From Protula sp. h YS-2021 (lineage: Eukaryota; Annelida; Polychaeta; Sabellida; Serpulidae): DNA of 64,000 nucleotides. Below the pieces are notes generated by a model. The model made no database searches, had not been told where the DNA came from, and was given only the letters and a program-made list of their open reading frames with translations. The stretch spans positions 10,951,511 through 11,015,510 of the forward strand of contig OX457029.1 in assembly GCA_949752745.1 (NCBI GenBank), in the 5' to 3' direction. The position numbers were made by a program, and so were the translations under genes. Positions 39,477 through 48,725 of this stretch are shown piece after piece (the first letter of the stretch is position 1; every line of letters starts with the position of its first letter).

Positions 39477-39917
39477 ATGTCTTCCACATTTCACAGATGT
39501 GCAGAGACTATGGATGATGTGTTCAAAGTAAACTATGCTGACTGGATGTTTTCAAAGCTTCCTGCTTTTGAATCGGAATGGATGCAGCAAGTGAAGAATT
39601 TGCATCAGCATTGGGAAGCTGTTGGAAAGACCATTCCAAGTGATCGTTTCATCCACTCGTTTCTACGTGAATGCGAAGATCTACATATACTATCCTATTA
39701 CGACATTGATTCAGCATTTATCCATGCGAATACAATTTGGGCAGAGGAGCTCATGTTAGGTGTGACTGCAAGAATCATTTTGCTTTGTGATGATGATGTT
39801 CCATTGGCGACGAATGTATCAGACCTTGTTCGATTCAACCATGGACGAGTGGAAGTGAATTCAAAGCTTTGCAAGAAGTTTGAAAAGCTTGACTCAGCGG
39901 CGGATGGTTGGGTATAA
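39477..39917 (+). CDS. MDDVF-family protein (Polinton B)
   Basis: A 146-aa orthologue of the Polinton A genes at 22604 and 22115: MDDVFKVNYADWMFSKLPAF, VKNLHQHWEAVGKTIP, DIDSAFIHANTIW, LVRFNHGRVEVNSKLC. It ends W-V-stop, the TAA lying inside the next TATA box. Only one copy of this form is present here against two in Polinton A. GC-rich CGG/CAG repeats lie in its 5' leader (39421-39465). Confidence 0.65.
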   Translation: MSSTFHRCAETMDDVFKVNYADWMFSKLPAFESEWMQQVKNLHQHWEAVGKTIPSDRFIHSFLRECEDLHILSYYDIDSAFIHANTIWAEELMLGVTARIILLCDDDVPLATNVSDLVRFNHGRVEVNSKLCKKFEKLDSAADGWV

Positions 39918-39920
39918 AAG
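39913..39920 (+). promoter_or_regulatory. TATA box overlapping a stop codon (39477 gene / 39990 gene)
   Basis: GGGTATAAAAGAGGGG contains the TAA at 39915-39917 and lies 70 bases before ATG 39990. It matches the arrangement at 21702 and 22164 in Polinton A. Confidence 0.7.
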
Positions 39921-39989
39921 AGGGGGGGGGGTGTGTGTGAACCTCATCAGTACAGTGTAGCAGTGTAGCAGTGTAGCAGTGTAGCAGTC

Positions 39990-40658
39990 ATGGAGAACAA
40001 GACAAGGAGCGCAGCAAGCAACGCAGCAAGCAACGCAGTAGCGCAGCGCAGCGGCGGCAGGCAGGCAGCGCAGCGCAGCGGCGGCAGCCAGGGCGGCGGC
40101 AGCAGTTTTCAAATTAGTGCAAACTTAACCATTACTGTGGAGTCTGGACAATATGGATTATTTCTACGCATCAAACGTGGAGAGAGATGGTGCGCTTATT
40201 CACCATCTTTGTGGAAGATTGTGTGTCAGAACGTGAAAAAATGCCGTGACATTGGCTTCAAACTATACTTAACGGAAACAAAGTGGCTTGAAGTCATTTC
40301 ATATCAAGGCATGCGCTATGTGAGCTTCGTGCGTACATCACGGTTTGAAGGGAAAGAATACACATATTACATCAACATGAATGATGGTGAATGGGAGACA
40401 CTGCTTCGGGAGATGGCTCACATCAACTCAGCCTTAGTTGAACCGCCGTGTACGGAATGCTATGGTGAGAAAACGATCATCAAGCTGCAAAAGGATGATC
40501 GGATGAAGGTGTCAAAGTTATCCAAGAAAAGACAGGCTGAAATTCAGTTGGAGAATATGGATGTACAGAATCAACTTGGACTTACGTGCGACTATTGCGG
40601 TGGCAATCATAATATATGGAGGATTATGATTGCCACTGCCACAAGTACAATTGCATGA
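39990..40658 (+). pseudogene. PC4-like doublet protein (Polinton B), zinc tail frameshifted
   Basis: Orthologue of the 21666 gene. After an inserted Ser/Ala/Gly-rich N-terminus made of GCN repeats (about 5-45) it has SFQISANLTITVESG, FLRIKRGERWCAYSPSLW, MRYVSFVRTSRFEGK and TYYINMNDGEWETLLREM. The CDYCGG cluster is then followed by a frameshift. The remaining HCHKYNC-MCE zinc residues continue in another frame to about 40720. It may be decay or a sequencing indel. Confidence 0.6.
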
Positions 40659-40753
40659 TGTGTGAACCAAACAACTTCTGCGGCAAGTGTGGAGTACTTA
40701 AGGTCTGTAAAGCACAGTAGAAGCCCCCCACACCACACACACACACTGCAAAG

Positions 40754-41185
40754 ATGGACGCATGTTTTAGAAAAGCTTATATTGACTTGATGATTGTTAA
40801 ACTTGCTTGCTGCGGCACTCCAGACTATCAGCTTTATCACTTGGACGCTTACTGGGATGTTGTACATCACAGTCTTGATGTGACTGAACTCTATTCACGA
40901 TTTCTTGGAGAATGTGCCACAATTGGACTCGAAGAAGATCCTGACTTTGACTTTGATTCTGCACTCTATTCTGCCCGCAATGATGTAGAAGCATATTTCA
41001 CCGTGGTGGATTATTTGAGAGATTGCTGTGGATTTGAGGAGGAGGAGGAGGAAGAAGAAGAAACCGAGCAGCTTTGTCAGCCTTGTCAGGTAAGCCAAAC
41101 CCCCCCCCCTTTTAACAACTCTAACAACTCTAACTCAGCACAGCAGCAGCGCGGCGGCAGCACAGCAGCGGCAGCAAGCAGCTAA
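40754..41185 (+). CDS. MDDVF-family paralogue, short form, with acidic and low-complexity tail
   Basis: Starts MDACFRKAYIDLMIVKL and keeps YHLDAYWDVVHHSLD and FDFDSALYSARND, matching the 20977 gene of Polinton A. A Glu run, then Gln/Ser/Ala low complexity, extends it to 143 aa. A consensus 5' splice site (CAG/GTAAGC, 41091) and an acceptor-like TTTTTCTTGCTAG (to 41203) could remove the tail. Splicing here is unproven. Confidence 0.5.
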   Translation: MDACFRKAYIDLMIVKLACCGTPDYQLYHLDAYWDVVHHSLDVTELYSRFLGECATIGLEEDPDFDFDSALYSARNDVEAYFTVVDYLRDCCGFEEEEEEEEETEQLCQPCQVSQTPPPFNNSNNSNSAQQQRGGSTAAAASS

Positions 41186-41187
41186 CA

Positions 41188-41316
41188 ATGTTTTTCTTGC
41201 TAGCAAATTTAATTTTATGTGAGTGGTTTCAACGTGAACAAAGAAAGAAGATGATAGAAGAAGTAGCAGATATATTCAAACATATTTTATTGCAGGAGGA
41301 AGACATGTTAGAGTAA
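41188..41316 (+). CDS. Short hydrophobic-start ORF
   Basis: A 42-aa frame MFFLLANLILCEWFQREQRK with a helical remainder ending EEDMLE. It could be a small membrane protein or part of a spliced 3' exon of the preceding gene. No equivalent was seen in Polinton A. Confidence 0.2.
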   Translation: MFFLLANLILCEWFQREQRKKMIEEVADIFKHILLQEEDMLE

Positions 41317-41373
41317 AACCAAAGTCAACATGGAGAATCTTGTGGAACTGTTGTGTGACCGGGGCCGGGAGGG

Positions 41374-41381
41374 TATAAAAG
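41374..41381 (+). promoter_or_regulatory. TATA box upstream of the 41654 gene
   Basis: GGGTATAAAAGAGACTG. It lies 273 bases before the next supported ATG (41654). The interval is CCG-rich and repeats GCTCACCAGTCC..CTCACGGGTGTGG twice, so it may be a long or expanded leader. Confidence 0.5.
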
Positions 41382-41653
41382 AGACTGTGCCTCCACCATC
41401 ACCGCTCACTCAGCAGTCGTCGCCGCCGCCGCCGTCGCCGCCGCCGTCGCCGCCTAGCCGCTCACCAGTCCGCTCACGGGTGTGGAGACGTGAAGAACGC
41501 TCACTCAGCCGCTCACCAGTCCACTCACGGGTGTGGCGACGTGGAGACCCCCCCCCCAGACTGAACTTGACAAACTTGTGAAGAGTGTGGGGACTCTAAA
41601 GACTGAGTGAGAGAGAGCGCTGCGCTAGATAGAGCGCTAGAGAGCGCTGTATC

Positions 41654-41986
41654 ATGGCGGACATGACACTGAGACAATATATTGTGCAAAAAGCTTATTG
41701 TGAAGAAATGTTATTAGCTGTAAAAAAGTTTGCCTGTTTAGTATGTCCTGCTTGCCAACTTGAAGAGTGTTCAGAACATACTTGTCATTTTACATGTGTC
41801 TATACTTATTGGAATGAAGCTAAATATTATATTCATTTAGATAAAGTGTTAGAGAATGCAAATCAGCGTTGTGAGAAATATGGTGTAGATACGATAACAC
41901 TTGATGAACTCAGTCATTGGCTAGTATTCATTGAAGATCAATGGTCTCCAGTGATTCACACCATTGTATCTATACTTGATTTGTAA
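41654..41986 (+). CDS. Cys/His-rich small Polinton protein (Polinton B)
   Basis: A 110-aa orthologue of the 20690 gene, about 80 percent identical by eye: MADMTLRQYIVQKAYCEEML and FACLVCPACQLEECSEHTCH. A possible polyadenylation signal AATAAA follows at about 42021. Confidence 0.65.
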   Translation: MADMTLRQYIVQKAYCEEMLLAVKKFACLVCPACQLEECSEHTCHFTCVYTYWNEAKYYIHLDKVLENANQRCEKYGVDTITLDELSHWLVFIEDQWSPVIHTIVSILDL

Positions 41987-42121
41987 AAAACTTGTGGAGT
42001 TAAGTTTTTTGGTTGAGTTAAATAAAAAAAAAAGCTGTTCTGTTGAGAAGGTGGTTTTCATTCGGTGTGAACGGTCTCGTAAAAAAAAAAAAAAAACTTT
42101 ACATGCCCCTCCCCCCCCTTT

Positions 42122-42575
42122 CCAGTGGCTCAATAGACCGTGGTCCAGTGTGTCCCGTAAGCAGCCCCTCTTTCACTCGAGACGCCCAACGAGACGGTCA
42201 AGCACCAGTGGCCCAATAGACCGTGGTCCAGTGTGTCCCGTAAGCAGCCCCTCTTTCACTCGAGACGCCCAACGAGACGGTTAAGCAAGTTACTACTCTT
42301 CCCAGTGGCCCAATAGACCGTGGTCCAGTGTGTCCCGTAAGCAGCCCCTCTTTCACTCGAGACGCCCAACGAGACGGTTAAGCAAGTGACTACTCTTCCC
42401 AGTGGCCCAATAGACCGTGGTCCAGTGTGTCCCGTAAGCAGCTTCTTTCACTCGAGACGCCAACGAGACGCCCAACGAGACGGTTAAGCAAGTGACTACT
42501 CTTCCCAGTGTGTCCCGTAAGCAGCCCCTCTTTCACTCGAGACGCCCAACGAGACGCCCAACGAAGCAAGTGGCT
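42122..42575 (+). repeat. About 95-bp tandem array upstream of integrase (Polinton B)
   Basis: Five imperfect units contain CCAGTGGCCCAATAGACCGT, GGTCCAGTGTGTCCCGTAAG, CTCTTTCACTCGAGACGCCC and AACGAGACGGTTAAGCAAGT. Each has the TTTCACTCGAGACG motif and a CCAAT box. It sits where a late promoter for the virion cluster would be expected, since no TATAAAAG occurs there. Confidence 0.85.
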
Positions 42576-42614
42576 ACTCTGCTGCTGTGCTGCTGCTCTA
42601 GTAGAGGCGTGACC

Positions 42615-43733
42615 ATGTCGACGACGACGACGACGTGGAAAGACTACTTGACTAATATGTACTTTAAACCTGGACAGCCCGGGGCATTTGCTGGTCCTTA
42701 CAAACTGTATCACATCTTAAGAAAACATGATCAACCCGTGACACAGTCGCAAGTGAAGAAATGGCTACAGGACCAAGATACATTCAGTTTACTCCAACCT
42801 GTCAAATACAGATTCAAAAGACAACGTGTGATTACACGAGGCATTGATGACATGTGGGATGTGGATTTGGCTGATATGGGAAACATAGCTCCCTATAATG
42901 ATGGCACACGCTTTTTACTCATTGTCATTGATGTGTTTTCCAAATATGTGTGGGTACAGCCAATCCCTAATAAATCACATACCAGCGTCATACAAGCTTT
43001 CCAAAAAATTTTTCATGACACACCCCGAAGGCCACGCACTCTAAGGTCCGATAAAGGCACGGAATTTAAAAACAGATGGGTCAAAGCATTTTTGAAGAAA
43101 GAGGGCATTCATGCCTATACCACAAAGAATGAAACCAAAGCCAACTTTGCTGAGAGAGTCATTCGTACTCTAAAGGGGATGATGTATCGGTATTTTCTAC
43201 ATAATCAAACTTACTGTTACTTAGACATCCTTCCAGACTTGGTGTACAACTACAACCATAGACCTCATGGCTCCCTCCCGAATACGTATGCTCCAGCCGA
43301 GATTCGTAAAGACAATGAATCGAAAGTGTGGAAGTATATGTATGTCGACAAACTAAAATTGAAACCGAAGAAGAAGAAGAAGTACAAGTTCAACATTGGC
43401 GATTATGTGCGCATTTCCCACGTTAAATATGTGTTTCAACGGGATTATCACGTTAAATGGACGCAAGAAGTCTTCACGGTCACACATCGTTGTAAGAAGC
43501 AGGGAATACATTTGTATCGTGTGAAAGACTTTTTAGACGAAGATATTGATGGGCATTTCTATGAGGAAGAACTGCAGAAAGTGACCAAAGATATTGAATC
43601 TGTGTACAGAATTGAAAAAGTCTTGAAAACACGTAAAAGGCGAGGAGGAGGTGTGAAAGAATTATTTGTCAAGTGGTTAGGTTGGCCAAACAAGTTTAAC
43701 ACTTGGGTGAAAGAAACAGACATTCAACGATGA
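42615..43733 (+). CDS. Integrase (rve/DDE with chromodomain), intact
   Basis: A 372-aa protein from ATG 42615 (MSTTTTTWKDYL). The frame continues upstream through the repeat array but has no homology there. Catalytic residues: D84 (WDVDLADM), D146 (LRSDKGTEF), E180 (NFAERVIRTLK). Next comes a basic linker KLKPKKKKKYKF, an SH3-like stretch (IGDYVRISHVKYVF), and a C-terminal chromodomain from about 325 (ELFVKWLGWPNKFNTWVKE). It integrates the element and makes six-base duplications. Its stop overlaps the ATPase start (CGATGA). Confidence 0.92.
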   Translation: MSTTTTTWKDYLTNMYFKPGQPGAFAGPYKLYHILRKHDQPVTQSQVKKWLQDQDTFSLLQPVKYRFKRQRVITRGIDDMWDVDLADMGNIAPYNDGTRFLLIVIDVFSKYVWVQPIPNKSHTSVIQAFQKIFHDTPRRPRTLRSDKGTEFKNRWVKAFLKKEGIHAYTTKNETKANFAERVIRTLKGMMYRYFLHNQTYCYLDILPDLVYNYNHRPHGSLPNTYAPAEIRKDNESKVWKYMYVDKLKLKPKKKKKYKFNIGDYVRISHVKYVFQRDYHVKWTQEVFTVTHRCKKQGIHLYRVKDFLDEDIDGHFYEEELQKVTKDIESVYRIEKVLKTRKRRGGGVKELFVKWLGWPNKFNTWVKETDIQR

Positions 43734-44389
43734 AGCATCCCTTTACATGCTTGGTCTCTGGACCTACAGGCAGTGGCAAGACGTCTCTGGTCAGGGAAAT
43801 TCTTGAACAAAAGTTGATTCACCCCTCTCCGAAAAACATTTTATGGCTCTATGCAGCCGATCAGCCCTTGTACAAGGGAATGAAAGGTGTGACATTTTAC
43901 CAAGGCATTCCAGATGACATTGAAGAGCGTTTTAACCCGAAAAAGCCAAACGTACTCATCCTTGATGACTTAATGACCAAATGCCATAGCGATGAACGTA
44001 TGACACGTCTCTTTAGTGTGGGTAGCAGTCATCAAAATCTAAGTATCATCTTTATTGTGCATAATTTGTTCCATCATGGGAAAGAGATGCGCAATATTAG
44101 TTTGAATACCCATTATATCATTTTGTTTAAAAATCCGAGAGACAGTCAGCAAATCAGTACATTGGCGCGGCAAATGTATCCTAGAAGATCACAATTTCTC
44201 ATAGAAGCCTATCAAGATGCTACCAGCAAACCCCATGGTTATTTGTTCATTGACTTGAACCCGAAGACGAATGATCAACTGCGTATTCGTACAGGCATTT
44301 TACCAAAAGATACCCATTATATATATATTGATAAAGCCGTGTACGACCAAGAACCAAGTCATTTAACCATTCACAGTCAAGATGTCTAA
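43730..44389 (+). CDS. Genome-packaging ATPase (Polinton B)
   Basis: 219 aa. Walker A GPTGSGKTS, Walker B NVLILDDL, then TKCHSDERM. Nearly the same length and sequence as the Polinton A copy. The stop overlaps the next start (ATGTCTAA). Confidence 0.87.
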   Translation: MKHPFTCLVSGPTGSGKTSLVREILEQKLIHPSPKNILWLYAADQPLYKGMKGVTFYQGIPDDIEERFNPKKPNVLILDDLMTKCHSDERMTRLFSVGSSHQNLSIIFIVHNLFHHGKEMRNISLNTHYIILFKNPRDSQQISTLARQMYPRRSQFLIEAYQDATSKPHGYLFIDLNPKTNDQLRIRTGILPKDTHYIYIDKAVYDQEPSHLTIHSQDV

Positions 44390-44708
44390 ACGCATTCGAA
44401 CGAACCAGCCTTTTCTTCATTTGCTTGCACGGAGTGGGCCTAGACGGCGTAAATCCTTGCTAAAGCAAGCTACGAAGGAGGAATTAACGAGCTTGTTTGA
44501 AATTTGTTTGAATATATTAAGGGGACATTTACCCTTAAGCTCAAAACGGTATAAGGTATTCCAGCATGAGCGTCATACCCTACGTACTCTGGCAGACAAG
44601 AAGATATCCCTTCGACGAAAAAAGAAGTTGGTGAATCAGAAAGGAGGATTCATTGGAGTGATTGCTAGATTTGCATTGCCCTTGCTAGCCAAGCTGCTGT
44701 TAAAATGA
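44382..44708 (+). CDS. Conserved small basic Polinton protein, intact
   Basis: A 108-aa protein: MSKRIRTNQPFLHLLARSG, KEELTSLFEICLNILRGHLP, RHTLRTLADKKIS, then basic RRKKK and a hydrophobic C-terminal helix GGFIGVIARFALPLLAKLLL. The basic body with an amphipathic end recalls virion core or membrane-lytic peptides (inference). The Polinton A copy is frameshifted before the hydrophobic end. Confidence 0.65.
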   Translation: MSKRIRTNQPFLHLLARSGPRRRKSLLKQATKEELTSLFEICLNILRGHLPLSSKRYKVFQHERHTLRTLADKKISLRRKKKLVNQKGGFIGVIARFALPLLAKLLLK

Positions 44709-45289
44709 AGCATGCTATGAAAATGGTTCTCATTCCTGAACAGGAATACAAACTGTTGTTAGAAAAAGAAGGGGGAGGTGCCATCAAAACAAAAGTCAAG
44801 ACACTTTTACGTGGGAAACGAACACGTGAAAAGGCCATGGAAATGTCTCAACTTCTTGGCCGTCATCTACGAACAAGTCAGTCCCAGCAACAGCGGCGCT
44901 CATCAACACCAGCACCAGCACCACCACTAGAAAAGCGAGTGTTAAGTCATTTTCAACCTATCTATCATGGAAAAGTAATACAACTTTTAGCAGAACTGAA
45001 GAAACATGGTACGACAGGGACAGAGAAGAATGAACTTGTGTTGAAAACGGGCGAGATCATTACAAATTCTAACATGATTGATTTGATGAAAGAAGCATTG
45101 GTGGCGACAAGAAGAAAAGACCGAACCATACTAACCCCACCCCATGGCTGGCATCCGTTTATCCAGGAAATTGTTGATGCGAATATTCCAAAAACGACGT
45201 TTAGTAAAAAGACCACTCGTGAAGACATTGCCACAGAAATGAACCAGCGTCAGCAAAGACAGTTTCCTAAAGGATGGGAAAAGTTTTAA
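44705..45289 (+). CDS. Conserved Polinton virion-module protein, intact
   Basis: A 194-aa protein whose ATG overlaps the previous stop (AAATGA). It has N-terminal KMVLIPEQEYKLLLEKEGG, basic RGKRTREKAMEMSQLLGRHL, then HFQPIYHGKVIQLLAELKKH, IDLMKEALVA, GWHPFIQEIVDANIP and KKTTREDIAT. The alternation of basic and helical parts suggests a scaffold or core protein. No function is established. The Polinton A copy has two nonsense codons. Confidence 0.6.
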   Translation: MKHAMKMVLIPEQEYKLLLEKEGGGAIKTKVKTLLRGKRTREKAMEMSQLLGRHLRTSQSQQQRRSSTPAPAPPLEKRVLSHFQPIYHGKVIQLLAELKKHGTTGTEKNELVLKTGEIITNSNMIDLMKEALVATRRKDRTILTPPHGWHPFIQEIVDANIPKTTFSKKTTREDIATEMNQRQQRQFPKGWEKF

Positions 45290-45498
45290 CAAAAGAGCTA
45301 TGGTGTTGTGGTGGTGGTGGCCAGGAAGAGACTATTCCCGTGACTATTCCCGTGAAGATCCGATGTACAAGTGCGTGTTGTGAAGGAGAAATAAAAGACC
45401 ATGTGAATGAGGATGAGACTTGGTCGAATGGCCCGCGCTGTCCTGAGGTACCTGATGAGGTATATAGGCAACGGCGACGACGCACCCATACCATTTGA
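45274..45498 (+). CDS. Small Cys-rich protein with N-terminal acylation motif (Polinton B)
   Basis: A 74-aa protein starting MGKVLTKELWCC (G2 with T6, myristoylation-like). It keeps the core TIPVKIRCTSACCEGE, with an Arg-rich end. It overlaps the end of the previous gene by 16 bases. The core is the part conserved with Polinton A; the tails differ completely. Confidence 0.55.
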   Translation: MGKVLTKELWCCGGGGQEETIPVTIPVKIRCTSACCEGEIKDHVNEDETWSNGPRCPEVPDEVYRQRRRRTHTI

Positions 45499-45503
45499 CC
45501 ACC

Positions 45504-46277
45504 ATGGAGTCGACAAGCTTTTACATTACTTTGCCTAGCAATGCGAGTATGAATTATTATCCCAACAACAAGGCTTCGAATTATCAAATTCGTATGCCTC
45601 GAACCATCTATCTGAATGGACGATATGAAGTGGCTCTAGCTGAAATTCAATATCCACATACATGGTCAACGATGAGACATAGAATGGACTATTCTATTCA
45701 GTATCGACGCATAGATACATTTGGCACTATCGATATTCCTCATGGGTACTACAGAACCATACAAGAACTATGTCAGGCAGTGAATGAAGAAGTGGCTAAC
45801 TCCGAGGACCTTACAGGAGGAGGAGAAGAAGAAGCTAATAATTCTGTTATTCGGCTAAAGTATGATAGAATTAGACGACGTGTGTTTCTATTTCTCAATG
45901 AGAGTTTTGAAGTGTCCTTCTCCACTGGATTAGCTGAGATTTTAGGATTTATCCCAGATCACTGGTATACTGAAACATGTAGAGCTGACCATAAAGCTGA
46001 TGTGAAACAGGGGTTTTATACACTGTATGTGTATTGTAGCATTTGTGAACCACAAGTGGTTGGGGATTATTATGTGCCTTTGCTACGTTCTGTTGGGATA
46101 CAAGGCCATGATGGTGAGATTGTTATGAAAACGTACAATGAACCGCACTATGTTCCTGTAAACACATCCAAATTTGACATGATAGAGATGAATATAAAGG
46201 ACGACACAGGCCATACTGTTCCATTTCAAACTGGAAAGGTGATGTGTAAACTCCATTTTCGACCAAAAGCACTATGA
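45504..46277 (+). CDS. Minor capsid (penton-like, single jelly-roll) protein, intact
   Basis: A 257-aa protein from ATG 45504 (MESTSFYITLPSNASMNYYP); an in-frame TTG upstream was rejected. YEVALAEIQYPHTWS lies near 40, FSTGLAEILGFIPDHW near 145 and MCKLHFRPKAL at the end. The Polinton A copy lacks one base near its start. The stop overlaps the next ATG (CTATGA). Confidence 0.8.
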   Translation: MESTSFYITLPSNASMNYYPNNKASNYQIRMPRTIYLNGRYEVALAEIQYPHTWSTMRHRMDYSIQYRRIDTFGTIDIPHGYYRTIQELCQAVNEEVANSEDLTGGGEEEANNSVIRLKYDRIRRRVFLFLNESFEVSFSTGLAEILGFIPDHWYTETCRADHKADVKQGFYTLYVYCSICEPQVVGDYYVPLLRSVGIQGHDGEIVMKTYNEPHYVPVNTSKFDMIEMNIKDDTGHTVPFQTGKVMCKLHFRPKAL

Positions 46278-46627
46278 AAGCCTACACACACGATCCGTCT
46301 GCATATCGCAACCACTTTCTTCGACAAGTGGGTGGAGAATTGCCAGGATTCAAAGGAGCGCGAATTCAATATGGGGATGGTATTGGTTCAATACTGGGAT
46401 CATTGGCTCGTAGAGCTATTCCGCTACTTAAGGCTGGGGCTAAGATCGTTGCGCCACATCTTAAGAAGGCTGCAAAGAATGTTGCGAAAGATGTTACGGG
46501 CCGAGTAGCACAGCGTGTGTTTGGTGGTGGTGTACATAAAAAGAGAGTGCAACCGATGAAACGTGCTAGAAGACGAAAAACAGCTAGACGGATAACATCA
46601 AAAAAGCATAAAAGAGATATCTTTTAG
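46274..46627 (+). CDS. Small basic virion core protein (Polinton B)
   Basis: 117 aa, about 85 percent identical by eye to the 15255 gene: RNHFLRQVGGELP, YGDGIGSILGSLARRAIPLL, basic tail RARRRKTARRI. Position between penton and major capsid is conserved. Confidence 0.62.
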   Translation: MKAYTHDPSAYRNHFLRQVGGELPGFKGARIQYGDGIGSILGSLARRAIPLLKAGAKIVAPHLKKAAKNVAKDVTGRVAQRVFGGGVHKKRVQPMKRARRRKTARRITSKKHKRDIF

Positions 46628-46636
46628 AAAGAAATC

Positions 46637-47999
46637 ATGTCTCTCATTCACAATCATTCGTGTGAATGCAGTCTTTCACCATTGGAATGGTTTCACGTAC
46701 CGCCGACGCAAACGGCTGTAGAGAAAAGTTATAATGTTGACTATCAACCACTGACGACCATTAGAGAGGGTGCTCCCATAGAATTCTACATTCCTGCGAG
46801 TACAGAAGAATATCTGGATTTAAAGAACAGCAAACTTCATATTGTATGCCGCATTGTAAAGGCCGATGGAACAGCGTGTGGCCCAGAGGACCAGGTCTCC
46901 TGCATCAATGATGTGTTTAACGGGCTATGGTCTAATATTGAATTGTTTCTGAATGATCGGTTGGTATCTCATAGTAACAACACCCATGGGTATACCAGCA
47001 TGATCTCGCATCTCATCCATGATTCGGAAGAAAGTCTCCATTCCGAGCGCTCTCTACGGCTCATGTACAAGGATACTGCTGGGTCGATGAATAGTCATGA
47101 GGTGAAAAGGCCTAATCATGAACGCTATGTATCCGGGTTTCATGTCAATGCCGACGGTAGTGATCTAGCTGAGCAAGGAAACAATGGCTTACACCATCGT
47201 TATTTGCATACACGTCTCAGCCGTGAGTTTATGCTGTCAGGTGGCTTAAGGATAGATTTGTTTGAGCAGGATCGCTATCTTCCGAATGGCATCAGTTTGA
47301 AGTTGCGTTTCCATAGACAGAAAGATGATTATGTATTGATGGCTGCAGATAATACCTATAAGGTAGAAGTGAAAGAGGCATTTTTAACCATTCGCAAAGT
47401 GAGGGTGAGTCCAGGCATTCAGTTAGGGCATACAGACGCATTGCTGAAAAGTCCTGCCAAGATCATCATCACTAGAAAAGAATGTAAAGTCCTGGCCATT
47501 CCGCTCTTTTGTGAAAGACAACATCTTTTTGGGTCAATTGCCACATCGCATTGTCATTGGTCTGGTTCATAACGAAGCCTTTGGTGGGTCAGTCGCGAGG
47601 AATCCATATGATTTCAAACATTTTGATCTGAACTATATGCAACTGTACACGGATGGTGAACCAGTCCTGTCCAAACAGCTCAAGCTTGACATTCCACAGG
47701 ACAAGTACCTAGACGCTTTTGAAACGCTTTACAAATCGTTTGACCGATTGAATGGTGAGAAAAGCTCCATTATAAAAAGGGAAGATTGGCCTAGAGGGTA
47801 TTCTTTATTTTCGTTCGACTTAACACCGGATTATGATGGAGCTGATCATTTTCCCCTGATCAAGCATGGGAATTTGCGGCTAGAAATGAACTTTGCTAGG
47901 GCTTTGCAACCTACCATCAATGTCATCGTCTATGCTGAATTTGACAACATTATTGAGATCAGTGCCAATCGTAGCATCCAATTCGACTACCAGTCATGA
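46637..47999 (+). pseudogene. Major capsid protein, broken by an 11-base deletion
   Basis: The frame from ATG 46637 follows the Polinton A capsid protein (PIEFYIPASTEEYLDL, GLWSNIELFLND) until CKVLAIP at about 47500. Eleven bases present in Polinton A are missing there, so the frame ends at 47572. The remainder (KDNIFLGQLP to SANRSIQFDYQS) continues in another frame to 47999. Apart from this indel the sequence looks well conserved. Confidence 0.85.
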
Positions 48000-48260
48000 A
48001 CACGAAGCAGATTGAAGCTATCCTGAGCCATGATGCCGCGACCAAAGACTTGTTTCAAGGTGTGTTTGCCATGGACCAGTTACCACCGTCTTTACAACGT
48101 GGTGCCTATGTCATCAACACCGACGATCAAGATGAACCAGGAGAGCATTGGGTGGCAGTGTATTATGACAAAGACCCTGTGAGCGTTTAGAAACGTTTTT
48201 AAGAAAGGACTATATGTATAATTCCATCTCATTACAAACGCCGATATCATCGGCGTGTGG
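47996..48260 (+). pseudogene. Adenain-like protease, truncated
   Basis: Starts MNTKQIEAILSHDAATKDLF with ATG overlapping the capsid stop. The His motif GEHWVAVYY is present, but a deletion of roughly 35 bases removes the Asp motif and shifts the frame to a TAG at 48188-48190. Homology to the Polinton A gene resumes out of frame (TTACAAACGCCGATATCATC) and ends at 48260, before the Cys motif, where a TTAAG array begins. It cannot be catalytic. Confidence 0.85.
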
Positions 48261-48295
48261 TTAAGTTAAGTTAAGTTAAGTTAAGTTAAGTTAAG
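48261..48295 (+). repeat. (TTAAG)7 pentanucleotide array
   Basis: Seven perfect TTAAG units sit exactly where the protease gene loses its 3' part. Confidence 0.95.
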
Positions 48296-48344
48296 TTGTT
48301 GAATAATTGTTTTTTCCACTTCTTATCTACCAACTACTTTTTTT

Positions 48345-48725
48345 TTACAGTTCTCTCTCTCTCAATACATGGATCAATGCATGCCATTCATTACAATTTA
48401 AATTAATATAGGTATCATAGACATTACATCCACGTTTGTAAATGCTATGAAAGCTCACATAACACACATCACCAAACTTTATCACTTTAACAGTTTCATG
48501 TTCAGGCAGTTTCAGTTCATATCCTTCTTCCATGTCCATCAGCGGAATCAGCCGCATCAGCCGCATAGGCTGTGTCACCTCAATGGATTTGGTACCCCGC
48601 TTGAGTTGTATTCCATCCTCTTTGAATTCAAGCAGAAGATTCTTCCCAATCCAATGCGTGCAACAGCGCGTTCCATTCCACGGTGCTGAGGGTGATGATG
48701 TCGCAGCCTTCTGTAAGCTCGTCAT
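48345..48725 (-). CDS. Diverged PC4-like protein, paralogue 4 (Polinton B)
   Basis: Orthologue of 12462-12857 with the same +1-frame overlap. The first ATG is 48725 (MTSLQKAATS), inside the previous gene. Conserved body: GKNLLLEFKEDGIQLKRG, VIKFGDVCYVSFHSIYKRG, DTYINLNCNEWHALI. Here the internal Met of Polinton A (QLMRG) is Lys, so a start downstream of the overlap is not available in both. Confidence 0.5.
   Translation of the reverse strand: MTSLQKAATSSPSAPWNGTRCCTHWIGKNLLLEFKEDGIQLKRGTKSIEVTQPMRLMRLIPLMDMEEGYELKLPEHETVKVIKFGDVCYVSFHSIYKRGCNVYDTYINLNCNEWHALIHVLREREL

Noticed and set aside
41330..41581. 83-aa Pro/Ser/Arg-rich frame
   Set aside because: It contains the TATAAAAG box and CCG repeats, has no counterpart in Polinton A, and more likely is promoter and leader of the 41654 gene.
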